A DNA stretch of 64,000 bases from Sphingobacterium sp. LZ7M1 (GTDB lineage: Bacteria; Bacteroidota; Bacteroidia; Sphingobacteriales; Sphingobacteriaceae), in NCBI RefSeq assembly GCF_024296865.1, contig NZ_CP101134.1, forward strand, positions 3,782,001 through 3,846,000, in the 5' to 3' direction. The translations under genes and the position numbers were made by a program. The notes beneath the pieces are model-generated. The model was given only the letters and a program-made list of their open reading frames with translations, did no database searches and was not told the origin of the DNA. This document shows positions 16,868 to 26,849 of the stretch, piece by piece; positions within the stretch are counted from its first letter, which is position 1, and every line of letters starts with the position of its first letter.

Positions 16868-18001
16868 TTATGCCTTTAATCTCTCTTCAAAAGCAGTTAA
16901 AAATTGATCAGCAATCTTATTGGTAATATTTAGTGCAGGCAACAGACGAATCACATTAGGTTTCGCCTCACCCGTAAAAATCTTGTTTTTTGACAACAAA
17001 TCCTTCTTCACATGTGCCAATTCAGTTGGTAGTTCAATCCCAATCATTAAGCCTCTACCTCTCACTTCCAATACCTGATCAAACTTCTTAAGTTCTTCGA
17101 TCAGATAACTGCCTACTTTTGCTGCATTTTCCATCAGGTTATCTTGCTTGATGATATCCAATACAGAAACAGCTGCTGCACATGCCAAATGGTTACCACC
17201 GAAGGTCGTACCTAACATGCCATAAGAAGCCTTGAATTTTGGAGATATAGCAATCCCTCCGATTGGAAACCCATTGCCCATTCCTTTAGCCATCGAATAG
17301 ATATCTGCATCTATTCCGGCATAGTCATGCGAGAAGAAGGTTCCAGTCCTTCCATATCCACATTGAACGGAATCCGCGATAAATACGGATCCATATTGGT
17401 CACACAGACTGCGTATCAGCTTCAAGAAAGGCACCGATGCTTCACGGATACCTCCTACTCCTTGAATTCCCTCGATGATTACGGCAGCTATCTCTTCGCC
17501 ATTTTCCTTGAAAGCCTTTTCAAGTGCTTCTTCATCATTGAAAGGAAGGAATATTACATTATCAGTTTCATTTACAGGAGCAACGATAGCTGGATTATCT
17601 GTAGCAGCTACGGCTAAAGACGTACGTCCATGGAAGGATTTTGAAAAGGCGATTACCTTTTTTCGTCCGGTGTGAAATGATGCTAATTTCAAGGCATTTT
17701 CATTGGCCTCAGCACCAGAATTACAAAGAAACAAGGTATAGTCGGTCTTACCCGAAACTTCACCTAATTGTTTCGCTAATTGTTGTTGAATAGGGATCAT
17801 GATTGAATTGGAATAGAACCCAATTTTATTCAACTGATCCGTGATACTTTTCACATAATGTGGATGGGTATGGCCAATGGAGATAACAGCATGAGCTCCA
17901 TATAGATCCAAATATTCAGTTCCTTGTTCATCCCAAACAGTAGAGCCTTGCGCTTTTACGATGTTGATAGGGTTAACAGGATAAACGTTAAATAGTTCCA
18001 T
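16868..18001 (-). CDS. argD: Acylornithine aminotransferase (class III PLP enzyme)
   Basis: The enzyme converts N-acylglutamate semialdehyde to N-acylornithine. The 377 residues have the phosphate-binding CNSGAEAN (93-100), IIEGIQGVGG (175-184), the PLP-contacting Asp210 in IADSVQ, and the Schiff-base Lys239 in MAKGMGNGFPIGG. It is the first gene of the arginine operon; a consensus -7 promoter element lies about 34 bases upstream of its ATG. Class III aminotransferases share these motifs, and the neighbours give the specific assignment. argC, argG, argH and argJ are not in this window. Confidence 0.92.
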   Translation of the reverse strand: MELFNVYPVNPINIVKAQGSTVWDEQGTEYLDLYGAHAVISIGHTHPHYVKSITDQLNKIGFYSNSIMIPIQQQLAKQLGEVSGKTDYTLFLCNSGAEANENALKLASFHTGRKKVIAFSKSFHGRTSLAVAATDNPAIVAPVNETDNVIFLPFNDEEALEKAFKENGEEIAAVIIEGIQGVGGIREASVPFLKLIRSLCDQYGSVFIADSVQCGYGRTGTFFSHDYAGIDADIYSMAKGMGNGFPIGGIAISPKFKASYGMLGTTFGGNHLACAAAVSVLDIIKQDNLMENAAKVGSYLIEELKKFDQVLEVRGRGLMIGIELPTELAHVKKDLLSKNKIFTGEAKPNVIRLLPALNITNKIADQFLTAFEERLKA

Positions 18002-18034
18002 GAAATGAAATAAATATGCTAAAGTTTAGTTTTT

Positions 18035-18042
18035 CAAATGTA
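18035..18042 (-). promoter_or_regulatory. -7 promoter element of the arginine operon
   Basis: Read on the minus strand, TACATTTG matches TAnnTTTG exactly and lies 34 bases upstream of the argD start. No TTTG box is seen at the ideal upstream spacing. No clear ARG-box palindrome is seen beside it. Confidence 0.5.
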
Positions 18043-18085
18043 CAAATAATTAAATAGCTGAACTTACTATAAAAGCGTATAAAAT

Positions 18086-18115
18086 AAAAAAGTCCTCTTG
18101 GATAAGAGGACTTTT
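18086..18115 (-). terminator. Terminator of the ribosomal protein/rpoA operon
   Basis: A 12-bp stem, AAAAGTCCTCTT (18088-18099) with its complement at 18104-18115 and a 4-base loop, is followed on the minus strand by a T-rich tract. It ends the long ribosomal transcript after rplQ. Confidence 0.88.
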
Positions 18116-18133
18116 CTATGATTCGTTTAAAGA

Positions 18134-18865
18134 TTATTCATCAACTTTTTTTCCGCCGTCTAATTCGGCTTTAAGTTTTTCTAATTCTTCAAATTTTCCA
18201 TCTGCAGCTAATTGTGCTTGTTCAGCCCAAGTAGTAGGATCTGCAGTGTTAAAGTTAGAACCAGCTTCAGTTAAGATTTCTTTAACTTTCTCAGCATCAG
18301 TTTTAGCTAATTCAGCGTAAGTTGCAATACCAGCAGCTGCTAATACTTCTGCAATCTTAGGACCGATACCTTCAACAATGGTTAAATCATCGCCAGCTTT
18401 AGTAGCTTTTGCCTCTTTTGATTCAGTTGTTGGAGTAGCTTTCTTTTTAGCAGAACCACGACGTCGAGTAGATTTTTTCTCAGTTTGAACAGTTTTACCG
18501 TAAATTTCGTTGTAATCAACTAATTCGATAAATGCCATTTCTGCGTTGTCACCCAAACGGTTCTCTAATTTAATGATACGAGTGTAACCTCCTGGACGTG
18601 ATGCCACTTTTTCTGAAATCTCGCGGAACAAGATAGAAACTGCATCTTTGTCTTTCAAGTAAGCGAATACCGTACGACGTGAGTGTGTAGTGTCGTTTTT
18701 AGATTTTGTAATCAAAGGCTCCACATAAGTACGTAACGCTTTTGCTTTTGCTAAAGTCGTAGTAATACGTTTGTGTTTGATCAATGAAGTCGCCATGTTA
18801 GCTAACATCGCCTTACGGTGACTGTCAGTGCGGCCTAAGTGATTTACTTTTTTTCCGTGTCTCAT
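18134..18865 (-). CDS. rplQ: Ribosomal protein bL17 with C-terminal helix-hairpin-helix extension
   Basis: Residues 1-117 are a complete bL17 (start [22 protein letters not shown] at 61-70, [19 protein letters not shown] near 93-111). The usual length is about 120-130, but here the chain goes on to 243. A Lys/Arg/Thr-rich linker (118-158) leads to a helix-hairpin-helix unit, [18 protein letters not shown] (163-180), and then an acidic helical tail. Such HhH units bind nucleic acid non-specifically. The extension is in frame with no break and looks functional. The gene is the last of the alpha operon, 97 bases after rpoA. Confidence 0.95.
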   Translation of the reverse strand: MRHGKKVNHLGRTDSHRKAMLANMATSLIKHKRITTTLAKAKALRTYVEPLITKSKNDTTHSRRTVFAYLKDKDAVSILFREISEKVASRPGGYTRIIKLENRLGDNAEMAFIELVDYNEIYGKTVQTEKKSTRRRGSAKKKATPTTESKEAKATKAGDDLTIVEGIGPKIAEVLAAAGIATYAELAKTDAEKVKEILTEAGSNFNTADPTTWAEQAQLAADGKFEELEKLKAELDGGKKVDE

Positions 18866-18962
18866 TTTAGTTTTGATTTTGTGCGTACCGTTCTTTTTCT
18901 ATAGACCGTGGTCCAAATACTCCGGAGGAATTACGCAGCAGGTCGCTTATATTATTTAATTA

Positions 18963-19955
18963 TTATTCTTCGTCCAATTTGTATTTAGACAGGTTCATAC
19001 CAAATGATAAACCTTTTGATTTAACTAACTCTTGAATTTCGCTCAATGATTTTTTACCAAAGTTGCGGAATTTCAACATATCAGCTACATCATATGTAAC
19101 CAATTCAGCTAAAGTGCGGATATCAGCAGCTTTCAAACAGTTCAATGCACGAACTGAAAGGTCTAAGTCTACTAATTCTGTTTTCAAGATCTTACGCATG
19201 TGTAAGATTTCCTCGTCAACTACTTTAGTTTCTTCTTTAGTTTGTGACTCTAACAACATGTTTTCGTCAGAGAACAACATAAAGTGTTGGATCAAGATTT
19301 TAGCTGCTTCTTTCAAAGCATCTTCTGGATGAATAGAACCATCAGTAGAGATATCTAACAACAATTTCTCGTAGTCAGTCTTTTGCTCTACACGGTAGTT
19401 CTCAATGGTATATTTTACATTCTTAATTGGAGTGTAGATTGAGTCAATCGCAATTACTCCAACAGGACCATCAACCACTTTATTTTCCTCTGCATTAACG
19501 TATCCGCGGCCTTTTGCAACTGACAATTCAACTTCTACAGTTACTGAACTATCCATGTTACAGATGACCAAATCAGGATTCAATACAGTAAAATTATTGG
19601 AAAACTTCGTAATATCACCAGCTGTAAATTGATCTTGACCATTGATAACCACAAAGATCTTCTCGTTATCGCCTTGCTCACCTGATTTCTGGAAACGTAC
19701 TTGTTTCAAGTTCAAGATGATCTCTGTAACGTCTTCTACTACGCCTTTAATCGTAGAGAATTCGTGCGACACGCCTGAAAATCTTACCGACGTAATTGCA
19801 TATCCTTCTAAAGAGGACAATAAAATACGGCGTAAAGCATTACCAATAGTAACTCCAAAACCTGGCTCTAGTGGACGAAATTCAAAGGTACCATCAAAAT
19901 CAGTTGATTTCTGCATGATAACTTTATCCGGTCTTTGAAATGCTAAAATTGCCAT
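18963..19955 (-). CDS. rpoA: RNA polymerase alpha subunit
   Basis: The dimer of alpha subunits nucleates RNA polymerase assembly. The 330 residues match the usual length. The N-terminal assembly domain holds the conserved [20 protein letters not shown] (33-52). The C-terminal DNA/activator-binding domain holds [20 protein letters not shown] and the final [13 protein letters not shown] tail. It lies between rpsD and rplQ as in most bacteria. No anomaly is seen. Confidence 0.98.
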   Translation of the reverse strand: MAILAFQRPDKVIMQKSTDFDGTFEFRPLEPGFGVTIGNALRRILLSSLEGYAITSVRFSGVSHEFSTIKGVVEDVTEIILNLKQVRFQKSGEQGDNEKIFVVINGQDQFTAGDITKFSNNFTVLNPDLVICNMDSSVTVEVELSVAKGRGYVNAEENKVVDGPVGVIAIDSIYTPIKNVKYTIENYRVEQKTDYEKLLLDISTDGSIHPEDALKEAAKILIQHFMLFSDENMLLESQTKEETKVVDEEILHMRKILKTELVDLDLSVRALNCLKAADIRTLAELVTYDVADMLKFRNFGKKSLSEIQELVKSKGLSFGMNLSKYKLDEE

Positions 19956-20032
19956 TTATGTTCTTTTAAGTTTATTTACTATTTATGAAAACAACAACAT
20001 GCATCTATGACAATGCATGTTGTTATTAATTA

Positions 20033-20641
20033 TTATTTAGAGTATAACTCTACAATTAAGTTCTCTTTAATGTTTTCTGGAATATCAGCTCTTTCAGGGA
20101 AATTAACGAATGTTCCTGTAAGTTTGTCTGCATCCCAATCCAACCAGCTGAATTTGTTGATTTTTCTTCCAGCTACTGAGTTTACGATTGCCTCTAATGA
20201 TTGAGAACGCTCGCGAACTGCAATAACATCACCTGGACGGATACCGTATGATGGAATGTTAACTACTTGACCGTTAACAGTAATGTGCTTGTGCGAAACT
20301 AATTGACGAGCAGATGAACGTGTAGGAGCGATTCCTAAACGGTAAACGATGTTATCTAAACGTGCTTCTAATAATTTCAAGAAGTTCTCACCTGTAACAC
20401 CTTGTTTTGCTGCTGCCTTAGCAAATAGGTTAGCGAATTGACGCTCTAATACACCGTAAGTGTATTTTGCTTTTTGCTTTTCTAACAACTGAATAGCGTA
20501 TTCAGATTGTTTACCTCTTCTTTTTGATGGTCCGTGCTGACCTGGAGGATAATTCTTTTTTTCTAATGCCTTATCTGGGCCGAAAATTGGCTCTCTAAAT
20601 TTACGAGCTATTTTGGACTTAGGTCCTGTATATCTTGCCAT
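20033..20641 (-). CDS. rpsD: Ribosomal protein uS4
   Basis: This primary 16S rRNA binding protein of the 30S body has 202 residues. It begins [18 protein letters not shown], so it lacks the N-terminal Cys cluster of the zinc form. The S4 RNA-binding domain around [20 protein letters not shown] and HKHITVNGQ is intact. It lies between rpsK and rpoA. In other bacteria S4 represses its own operon; no such site is recognised here. Confidence 0.97.
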   Translation of the reverse strand: MARYTGPKSKIARKFREPIFGPDKALEKKNYPPGQHGPSKRRGKQSEYAIQLLEKQKAKYTYGVLERQFANLFAKAAAKQGVTGENFLKLLEARLDNIVYRLGIAPTRSSARQLVSHKHITVNGQVVNIPSYGIRPGDVIAVRERSQSLEAIVNSVAGRKINKFSWLDWDADKLTGTFVNFPERADIPENIKENLIVELYSK

Positions 20642-20707
20642 TTCTTATTCTGTTTGAAGTATCAATCAGCCTATAGCTGACGAATCTTATCTTAAACAAA
20701 TCTGTTA

Positions 20708-21097
20708 TTAAACTCTTCTGCGTTTTGGAGGACGACAACCGTTGTGAGGAAGTGGAGTAATATCCTTGATCGTGGTTACGTCGATACCAATACCTTGCAA
20801 TGAACGGATAGCTGACTCACGTCCAGCGCCCGGACCTTTTACGAAAACTTCAACTTTACGCAATCCTAAATCATGTGCAACTTTACCACAGTCTGATGCA
20901 GCTTGTGATGCAGCGTATGGAGTGTTCTTTTTAGAACCTTTAAAGCCCATTTTACCAGCTGATGACCATGAAATTGTTTGACCTTGATTGTTAGTCAAAG
21001 TTACGATGATGTTGTTAAAAGTAGCGTTGATATGAGCTTGTCCTACAGGCTCGATAACTACGATACGTTTTTTAGTAACTTTTTTACTTTTAGCCAT
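20708..21097 (-). CDS. rpsK: Ribosomal protein uS11
   Basis: This 30S platform protein near the E site has 129 residues, the standard length. The family block [16 protein letters not shown] is near residue 21, and the typical C-terminus [13 protein letters not shown] is present. It starts 10 bases after rpsM, in the canonical alpha-operon order. Confidence 0.97.
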   Translation of the reverse strand: MAKSKKVTKKRIVVIEPVGQAHINATFNNIIVTLTNNQGQTISWSSAGKMGFKGSKKNTPYAASQAASDCGKVAHDLGLRKVEVFVKGPGAGRESAIRSLQGIGIDVTTIKDITPLPHNGCRPPKRRRV

Positions 21098-21107
21098 TTC
21101 TTACTTA

Positions 21108-21485
21108 TTATTTAGTAGCTTTTTTCTTGTTTGCAACTGTCTTACGTTTACCTTTTCTGGTACGAGAGTTATTCTTAGTACGTTGTCCACGAACTGGAAG
21201 GTGTTTACGGTGGCGTAATCCACGGTAACAACCAATATCCATTAAACGTTTAATGTTCAACTGAACCTCTGAACGTAAAGCGCCTTCTACCTTAATCTCA
21301 TCATTGATGATTGTACGGATAGCTGCTAATTGATCATCATTCCATTCTTGAACCTTTACATCTTGACTGATGCCTGCTTTCTCTAGGATATAAGCAGCAG
21401 TAGAACGACCAATACCGAAAATATAGGTAAGGCCAATGATGCCTCTTTTGTTTTTAGGTAAATCTATACCTGAGATCCTTGCCAT
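21108..21485 (-). CDS. rpsM: Ribosomal protein uS13
   Basis: This head protein of the 30S subunit contacts the P-site tRNA and the 50S subunit. The 125 residues begin [15 protein letters not shown]. The H2TH region IFGIGRSTA, the conserved [19 protein letters not shown] and a Lys-rich tail are present. It follows rpmJ by 27 bases. Confidence 0.97.
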   Translation of the reverse strand: MARISGIDLPKNKRGIIGLTYIFGIGRSTAAYILEKAGISQDVKVQEWNDDQLAAIRTIINDEIKVEGALRSEVQLNIKRLMDIGCYRGLRHRKHLPVRGQRTKNNSRTRKGKRKTVANKKKATK

Positions 21486-21512
21486 ATAATATTTTAAGCG
21501 ATTATGTTAAAA

Positions 21513-21629
21513 TTAACCCTGACGTTGTTTGAACTTAGGGTTCTTTTTATTGATTACAAATACTTTTCCTTTACGACGGATAATCTTACAATCCGCACTA
21601 CGTTTTTTTATTGATGCTCTAACTTTCAT
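21513..21629 (-). CDS. rpmJ: Ribosomal protein bL36
   Basis: A 38-codon gene between infA and rpsM encodes [20 protein letters not shown] followed by a basic tail ending KFKQRQG. The length and the start MKVRASIKK are those of bL36. Only one Cys (14) remains of the CCCH zinc site, so this is the zinc-independent form. The reading frame is intact from ATG (21627-21629) to TAA. Confidence 0.95.
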   Translation of the reverse strand: MKVRASIKKRSADCKIIRRKGKVFVINKKNPKFKQRQG

Positions 21630-21672
21630 TACAGTAAATTTTTAAAAGCTATTTTATTGAAGAAACTTACGT

Positions 21673-21891
21673 TTACTTATAGCGGTATGTAATTCTTCCT
21701 TTTGTTAAGTCGTATGGTGACATCTCTAACTTCACTTTGTCACCTGGTAATATTTTAATATAATGCATGCGCATTTTTCCAGAGATATGTGCAATGATTT
21801 CATGCCCATTCTCTAATTCTACGCGAAACATCGCGTTAGAAAGCGCTTCTTTGATTATGCCGTCTTGCTCAATCGAGGCTTGTTTAGCCAT
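21673..21891 (-). CDS. infA: Translation initiation factor IF-1
   Basis: This small S1-type OB-fold protein occupies the A site during initiation. It has the standard 72 residues, with [32 protein letters not shown] spanning the RNA-binding strands. It lies between map and rpmJ, as in most bacterial spc/alpha junctions. Confidence 0.97.
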   Translation of the reverse strand: MAKQASIEQDGIIKEALSNAMFRVELENGHEIIAHISGKMRMHYIKILPGDKVKLEMSPYDLTKGRITYRYK

Positions 21892-21964
21892 ATAATCTAT
21901 TATTTTAAATGATGATATACCCGCAAACAGGAGTGCAAAGATAAATAAAATAATTGAATACCAA

Positions 21965-22747
21965 CTACTTTTTATTTAAAACTTTCTCTATCGCGTCAAA
22001 ATTCAAAAGCACGTCCGGACTACCTTTTCTGATCGCCACCATCTGTTCAAAGTGTGCAGAAAGCTTTCCATCAACTGTACTCACTGTCCAACCATCATCC
22101 CAGAACTTGACCCCCGCCTTACCGGCATTGATCATCGGTTCGATACAGATTACCAATCCTTCTTCCAACTTCGGACCTGAACCACGTTTCCCGTAATTCG
22201 GAACCTCAGGTTTTTCGTGCAAATGAAAACCAACACCATGTCCTACCAATTCACGAACAATCCCATAGCGATATGGTGTTACATATTCCTGAACGGCAGC
22301 TGAAATATCGCCGACACGTTTCCCTGCGATTGCTTGATCGATCCCCGCTTGCAACGAACCTTTTGTTACTTCTAACAATTGTTTCGCCTCCTCAGAAATC
22401 TCTCCTACAGCAAAAGTATAAGCAGAATCACTGATAAAACCATTCAAATTCACCCCACCGTCAACCGTTACGATATCCCCATCTTTCAGAACATAGTCAC
22501 TCGGAAATCCGTGCACGACCTGGTCGTTCACAGAAATACACAATGAATAAGGAAAGCCTTGATAGTTCAAGAAAGCTGGAGTCCCTTTATGATCTTTAAT
22601 AAAATCAAAGGCAAACTTATCTAGGGATAAGGTCGTGATGCCCGGTTTTACTAATCCTGCAATTTCAGCAAGTAACTGCGAGAGTACATTTGCTGACTCT
22701 CGCACTTGCTCAATTTCATCTGCTGTTTTATAATATACTTTAGACAT
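21965..22747 (-). CDS. map: Type I methionine aminopeptidase
   Basis: The enzyme removes the initiator methionine from nascent proteins. The 260 residues carry the metal ligands of the pita-bread fold: Asp in [16 protein letters not shown] (both aspartates), His in [18 protein letters not shown], Glu in CIEPMIN and the final Glu in SAHFEQ. It begins 6 bases after secY ends. Length is usual for the short type I enzyme without an N-terminal zinc extension. Confidence 0.96.
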   Translation of the reverse strand: MSKVYYKTADEIEQVRESANVLSQLLAEIAGLVKPGITTLSLDKFAFDFIKDHKGTPAFLNYQGFPYSLCISVNDQVVHGFPSDYVLKDGDIVTVDGGVNLNGFISDSAYTFAVGEISEEAKQLLEVTKGSLQAGIDQAIAGKRVGDISAAVQEYVTPYRYGIVRELVGHGVGFHLHEKPEVPNYGKRGSGPKLEEGLVICIEPMINAGKAGVKFWDDGWTVSTVDGKLSAHFEQMVAIRKGSPDVLLNFDAIEKVLNKK

Positions 22748-22753
22748 TCAAAA

Positions 22754-24100
22754 TTATAATGCGGATTGATCATAGCCTTCAACTGTAGTCGCAGTGCTTC
22801 TACCTTTGACGCGGCCTGTTTTCATCAACCCATCATAATGACGCATTAACAAATGACTCTCAATTTGCTGAATCGTATCCAGTACAACACCTACTAAGAT
22901 CAATAGGGATGTACCACCATAGAAATGCGCAAATTGATTGTTTACTCCAAATAATGTTGCAATTGCCGGCAAGATCGCAATGATCGCCACAAATACAGCA
23001 CCAGGGAAGGTAATATGTGATATTACGTTGTCGATAAACAAGTTGGTCTCATAACCTGGCTTAATGCCCGGAATAAAACCACCGTTCTTCTTCATGTCCT
23101 CAGACATCTGCTGTGGGTTCACCATAATCGCTGTATAGAAGAAGGTAAATGCAATGATCAACAAGGCAAATACCACATTATACGTTACGGATGTATAGTT
23201 ACTCAACGAGTTCAGGAAATCTGACTGGACGTTCGGGAAGAACTGGGTCAACGACATCGGTAAAAACATAATCGCCTGAGCGAAAATGATTGGCATTACA
23301 CCCGCCGCATTTACCTTTAAAGGAATGTATTGACGCACACCACCAATCTGTTTGTTACCAACGATTTTCTTCGCGTATTGTACAGGGATCTTACGAACAC
23401 CTTGTACAACCAAGATCGTGAAGATCACGACGAAAAACAGAGCGACAAACTCCAATAACAATGGAATAGGACCACCACCACTCGGGCTCATTCTGGATGC
23501 CCACTCTGCAGTAATACCTGCAGGAAGCTGAGCAATAATACCAGCCATAATGATTAATGAAATACCATTACCAATTCCTTTATCGGTAATCTTTTCACCT
23601 AGCCACATCACAAACAATGTACCCGCTGTCAAAACAACTGCTGATAGAATGGAGAACATTGGATCCGCAATAGTCTTAGCTTCTGGTCCGATTTGAGTCT
23701 TCACATAGGCTACGGCTTGAACCAACGTAATCGCTACGGTAAGGTAACGAGTGATGTTGTTCATTTTCTTACGGCCAGATTCACCTTCTTTCTGCATCTT
23801 TTGAAAAGCAGGAACAGCAATCCCCAATAGCTGAACTACGATAGATGCCGAGATATAAGGCATAACACCAAGAGCAAAGATCGCCGCACGGGAGAAGGAT
23901 CCCCCAGCAAACATATTGATCAAGTTCATGATGTCATTACCACCTTCTCTGTTTACTACCAACGCTTCTGGATTGACACCTGGTAAAACCACGTGACAAC
24001 CAACGCGGTATATTAAAAGAAATAGTAACGTATTAAGAATACGGTTACGTAATTCTTCTATCTTCCATATATTGGTTAAGGTTGTGATTAGTTTCTTCAT
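22754..24100 (-). CDS. secY: Preprotein translocase subunit SecY
   Basis: This is the channel subunit of the Sec translocon in the inner membrane. Its 448 residues have ten hydrophobic helices, the plug-region sequence FAGGSFSRAAIFALGVMPYISASI, and the cytoplasmic loop GIKPGYET. It begins 6 bases after rplO. secE and secG are not in the window. Confidence 0.97.
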   Translation of the reverse strand: MKKLITTLTNIWKIEELRNRILNTLLFLLIYRVGCHVVLPGVNPEALVVNREGGNDIMNLINMFAGGSFSRAAIFALGVMPYISASIVVQLLGIAVPAFQKMQKEGESGRKKMNNITRYLTVAITLVQAVAYVKTQIGPEAKTIADPMFSILSAVVLTAGTLFVMWLGEKITDKGIGNGISLIIMAGIIAQLPAGITAEWASRMSPSGGGPIPLLLEFVALFFVVIFTILVVQGVRKIPVQYAKKIVGNKQIGGVRQYIPLKVNAAGVMPIIFAQAIMFLPMSLTQFFPNVQSDFLNSLSNYTSVTYNVVFALLIIAFTFFYTAIMVNPQQMSEDMKKNGGFIPGIKPGYETNLFIDNVISHITFPGAVFVAIIAILPAIATLFGVNNQFAHFYGGTSLLILVGVVLDTIQQIESHLLMRHYDGLMKTGRVKGRSTATTVEGYDQSAL

Positions 24101-24106
24101 GTATTA

Positions 24107-24553
24107 TTACAATTTAACGATAGAACCACCTGCTGCTTCGATAGCTTTTTGTGCTGAAGCTGAAAATGCATGGGCCTTTACTTCTACTTTTGCGCTGAAC
24201 TCGCCACGACCTAAGATTTTAATCAAGTCATTTTTTGAAACTAATCCGTGCTCTTTCAAAGTATCGAAATCTACAGTGGTTAAGCTGTATTTCTCAACGA
24301 TAGCTTGTAAAACATCTAAGTTAACACCTACATATTCTACACGGTTGATGTTCTTAAAACCAAATTTAGGTACACGACGTTGAAGAGGCATTTGACCACC
24401 TTCGAAACCGATCTTCGTAGAGTTACCTGAACGGGAACCTGCTCCTTTGTGACCACGTGTTGATGTACCACCACGGCCAGATCCTTGTCCACGACCAATA
24501 CGTTTTTTAGTTTTAATTGAACCAGCTGCTGGTTTTAGATTACTTAAGTTCAT
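24107..24553 (-). CDS. rplO: Ribosomal protein uL15
   Basis: This late-assembly 50S protein has 148 residues. The Gly/Arg-rich N-terminal extension ([20 protein letters not shown]) threads into 23S rRNA in known structures. The globular part ends [13 protein letters not shown]. It lies between rpmD and secY. Confidence 0.97.
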   Translation of the reverse strand: MNLSNLKPAAGSIKTKKRIGRGQGSGRGGTSTRGHKGAGSRSGNSTKIGFEGGQMPLQRRVPKFGFKNINRVEYVGVNLDVLQAIVEKYSLTTVDFDTLKEHGLVSKNDLIKILGRGEFSAKVEVKAHAFSASAQKAIEAAGGSIVKL

Positions 24554-24626
24554 TTTTAATCAAATTGTGCTACGCCTTCGCTCTCACTAAACAGGCCTTA
24601 GCATTCCATAAATTTATTAACAAAGA

Positions 24627-24654
24627 ATGGAAAGGAAGTGAGTATCCTTTCCAT
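24627..24654 (-). other. Intercistronic hairpin between rpmD and rplO
   Basis: ATGGAAAGG (24627-24635) pairs with CCTTTCCAT (24646-24654) across a 10-base loop in the 110-base rpmD-rplO gap, the longest spacer in this part of the operon. No strong T-tract follows on the minus strand, so processing or mRNA stability is more likely than termination. Confidence 0.4.
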
Positions 24655-24663
24655 CTATTCTTA

Positions 24664-24843
24664 TTAAATGGACTCTACAGCCACTAGGTGGTTCACTTTA
24701 CGAACCATACCAATGATTGCTGCTGTAGCTTCAACTTCTACCGAATGGTTGATCTTTTTCAAACCTAATGCTTCGATAGTTTTCTTTTGGCGCTCGCTTC
24801 TGTCGATAACGCTCTTTATCTGGGTGATTTTAATTTTTGCCAT
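24664..24843 (-). CDS. rpmD: Ribosomal protein uL30
   Basis: A 59-codon gene begins [20 protein letters not shown] and ends HLVAVESI. The block [20 protein letters not shown] matches the uL30 ferredoxin-like fold. It starts 4 bases after rpsE ends and precedes rplO, the canonical spc order. Length is the standard 59. Confidence 0.95.
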   Translation of the reverse strand: MAKIKITQIKSVIDRSERQKKTIEALGLKKINHSVEVEATAAIIGMVRKVNHLVAVESI

Positions 24844-24847
24844 GATA

Positions 24848-25366
24848 TTAACCGTTAAATACTTTGTTTAAATCGACACCACGTGTTTGCGCTACTGTAT
24901 AAGCGTCACGCATATTAGCTAATGCATCGATTGTTGCTTTTACCACGTTGTGTGGGTTTGAAGAACCTAATGATTTTGCTAATACGTCTGTAATGCCTGC
25001 AGACTCCAATACCGCACGCATAGCACCACCTGCCAATACTCCGGTACCACTTACAGCTGGTTTGATCAAAACTGAACCACCTGAATATTTACCGTATTGC
25101 TCGTGAGGTACTGTACCTTTGATAATAGGAACCTTTACTAAGTTTTTCTTTGCATCATCGATACCTTTAGTGATAGCTTCAGTAACCTCTTTAGCTTTTC
25201 CTAATCCGTATCCTACGATACCGTTCTCATCTCCAACTACAACAATAGCTGAGAAACTGAAGGTACGACCACCTTTGGTCACCTTGGCTACGCGCTGGAT
25301 GCTTACTAAGCGATCTTTTAATTCGATTTCGCTTGATTTTACTCTTTTAATATTGCTTAATGCCAT
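24848..25366 (-). CDS. rpsE: Ribosomal protein uS5
   Basis: This 30S body protein matters for decoding fidelity. Its 172 residues include the double-stranded-RNA-binding N-terminal domain ([23 protein letters not shown] split around 17-39) and the C-terminal block [21 protein letters not shown]. It starts 12 bases after rplR. Confidence 0.97.
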   Translation of the reverse strand: MALSNIKRVKSSEIELKDRLVSIQRVAKVTKGGRTFSFSAIVVVGDENGIVGYGLGKAKEVTEAITKGIDDAKKNLVKVPIIKGTVPHEQYGKYSGGSVLIKPAVSGTGVLAGGAMRAVLESAGITDVLAKSLGSSNPHNVVKATIDALANMRDAYTVAQTRGVDLNKVFNG

Positions 25367-25378
25367 TTTCTTCTTTAA

Positions 25379-25732
25379 TTAAAAGTCTAAACCGCCTTCG
25401 CGAGCACCTTCAGCCAATGATTTGATACGGCCATGGTATAAGTACCCATTACGGTCAAAAACTACTTTGCTAATTCCTGCTGCAACCGCTTTCTCAGCAA
25501 CTAATTTACCTACTTCTTTCGATTGATCTACTTTGTTTCCTGATCCAGCAAACTCTTTTGACAAAGTGGATGCTGAAGCAATTGTTTTACCAGTTGTATC
25601 GTCGATGATCTGTGCGTAGATGCCTTTGTTACTTCTAAAAACCGTCAAACGAGGACGTTCAGTTGATCCAGCCAGGTGTTTTCTAATTCCTTTTTTGATT
25701 CGCTCTCTGCGAGTTGATTTAATTCCTGCCAT
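25379..25732 (-). CDS. rplR: Ribosomal protein uL18
   Basis: The protein binds 5S rRNA in the central protuberance. The 117 residues have the Arg/Lys-rich start [19 protein letters not shown], the strand [20 protein letters not shown], and the typical C-terminus ADG-equivalent [12 protein letters not shown]. It starts 5 bases after rplF. Confidence 0.97.
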   Translation of the reverse strand: MAGIKSTRRERIKKGIRKHLAGSTERPRLTVFRSNKGIYAQIIDDTTGKTIASASTLSKEFAGSGNKVDQSKEVGKLVAEKAVAAGISKVVFDRNGYLYHGRIKSLAEGAREGGLDF

Positions 25733-25737
25733 GGTTA

Positions 25738-26292
25738 TTATTTTTTAGCTGATTTACCTGCTTTTCTTCTCAATACTTCACCTGCAAACTTGATACCTTT
25801 ACCTTTGTATGGCTCTGGCTTACGGAAGCTACGGATTTTCGCCGCTACTTGACCGATCAATTGTTTGTCGATAGATTCCAAAGTGATAGTTGGGTTCTTA
25901 CCCTTATCAGCAGTTGTTGTTACTTTAATTTCCTGTGGCAATACGAATACAATCTGGTGAGAGAAACCTAAAGTTAACTCTAGCGTATTACCTGTGTTTG
26001 CTGCACGGTAACCAACACCAACTAGTTCTTGGGTAGTTTTGTATCCCTCGGTTACACCTACAACCATATTGCTCAATAGGGCGCGGTATAATCCATGTAA
26101 TGCTTTGTGCTTCTTTTGTTCTGTTGAACGTGACACTACGATATTACCATCTTCTTCTTTAACGGTAATGTCGCGGTCTACTTGTTGTGTTAATTCACCT
26201 TTAGGGCCTTTAACAGTTACCAGATTCTTATCTGATACTGTAACCGTTACACCAGAAGGTATAGCGATAGGCGCTTTTCCAATTCTTGACAT
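25738..26292 (-). CDS. rplF: Ribosomal protein uL6
   Basis: This 50S protein lies near the factor-binding site. The 184 residues start [15 protein letters not shown] and have two related domains. The conserved C-terminal [25 protein letters not shown] is present. It starts 18 bases after rpsH. Confidence 0.97.
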   Translation of the reverse strand: MSRIGKAPIAIPSGVTVTVSDKNLVTVKGPKGELTQQVDRDITVKEEDGNIVVSRSTEQKKHKALHGLYRALLSNMVVGVTEGYKTTQELVGVGYRAANTGNTLELTLGFSHQIVFVLPQEIKVTTTADKGKNPTITLESIDKQLIGQVAAKIRSFRKPEPYKGKGIKFAGEVLRRKAGKSAKK

Positions 26293-26310
26293 TCTGTGCT
26301 TTTTCCTAGA

Positions 26311-26709
26311 TTAATAAATGTAACATAAAACCTCTCCACCAACGTTTTGTACGGCAGCTTCTTTGTCTGACATTACTCCTTTCGAAGTAGACAAAATCGC
26401 AATTCCTAAACCGTTTAATACACGAGGGATGCTGTCAACACTTGCATACTTTCTTAAACCAGGTTTACTCACACGTGTCAATGTGCGAATAGCCGGTACT
26501 TTGCTAATTGGATGGTATTTCAAGGCAATCTTGATGGAACCTTGAGGACCTTCTTCAATAAATTTGTAGTTAGCAATGTAACCTTTGTCGAAAAGAACTT
26601 TTGTGATTTCTTTTTTAAGGTTCGATGCAGGAATTTCAACAACCCTGTGGTTGGCCTTGATGGCATTCCTTACTCGGGTAAGGTAATCCGCTATTGGATC
26701 TGTATTCAT
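26311..26709 (-). CDS. rpsH: Ribosomal protein uS8
   Basis: This 16S central-domain binding protein has 132 residues starting MNTDPIADYLTRVRNA. The frame is open 10 codons further upstream, but that N-terminus is not conserved, so the ATG at 26709 is chosen. The C-terminal STSKGVMSDKEAAVQNVGGE is complete. In E. coli S8 represses the spc operon. Here a terminator-like hairpin lies in the 140-base gap just upstream, between rpsN and rpsH. Confidence 0.96.
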   Translation of the reverse strand: MNTDPIADYLTRVRNAIKANHRVVEIPASNLKKEITKVLFDKGYIANYKFIEEGPQGSIKIALKYHPISKVPAIRTLTRVSKPGLRKYASVDSIPRVLNGLGIAILSTSKGVMSDKEAAVQNVGGEVLCYIY

Positions 26710-26786
26710 TATGTATAAAATTGTGATAATGGTTTCCATGACTAACCGAAGCCACAGACCTTTTATCGGTTAAAATATTGCATTGC

Positions 26787-26826
26787 AAAAAAAACCCGAT
26801 AAACCACAGTTCGTGGTTTATCCGGG
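26787..26826 (-). terminator. Terminator-like hairpin inside the ribosomal operon (rpsN-rpsH gap)
   Basis: A 13-bp stem with one bulged base (26795-26807 with 26813-26826, loop of 5) is followed on the minus strand by eight T residues. This is the form of an intrinsic terminator pointing down the operon, with eleven essential genes and rpoA beyond it. It probably gives partial termination or a processing site. Confidence 0.7.
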
Positions 26827-26849
26827 CAAAAGTAATTATATTTTTTTGA

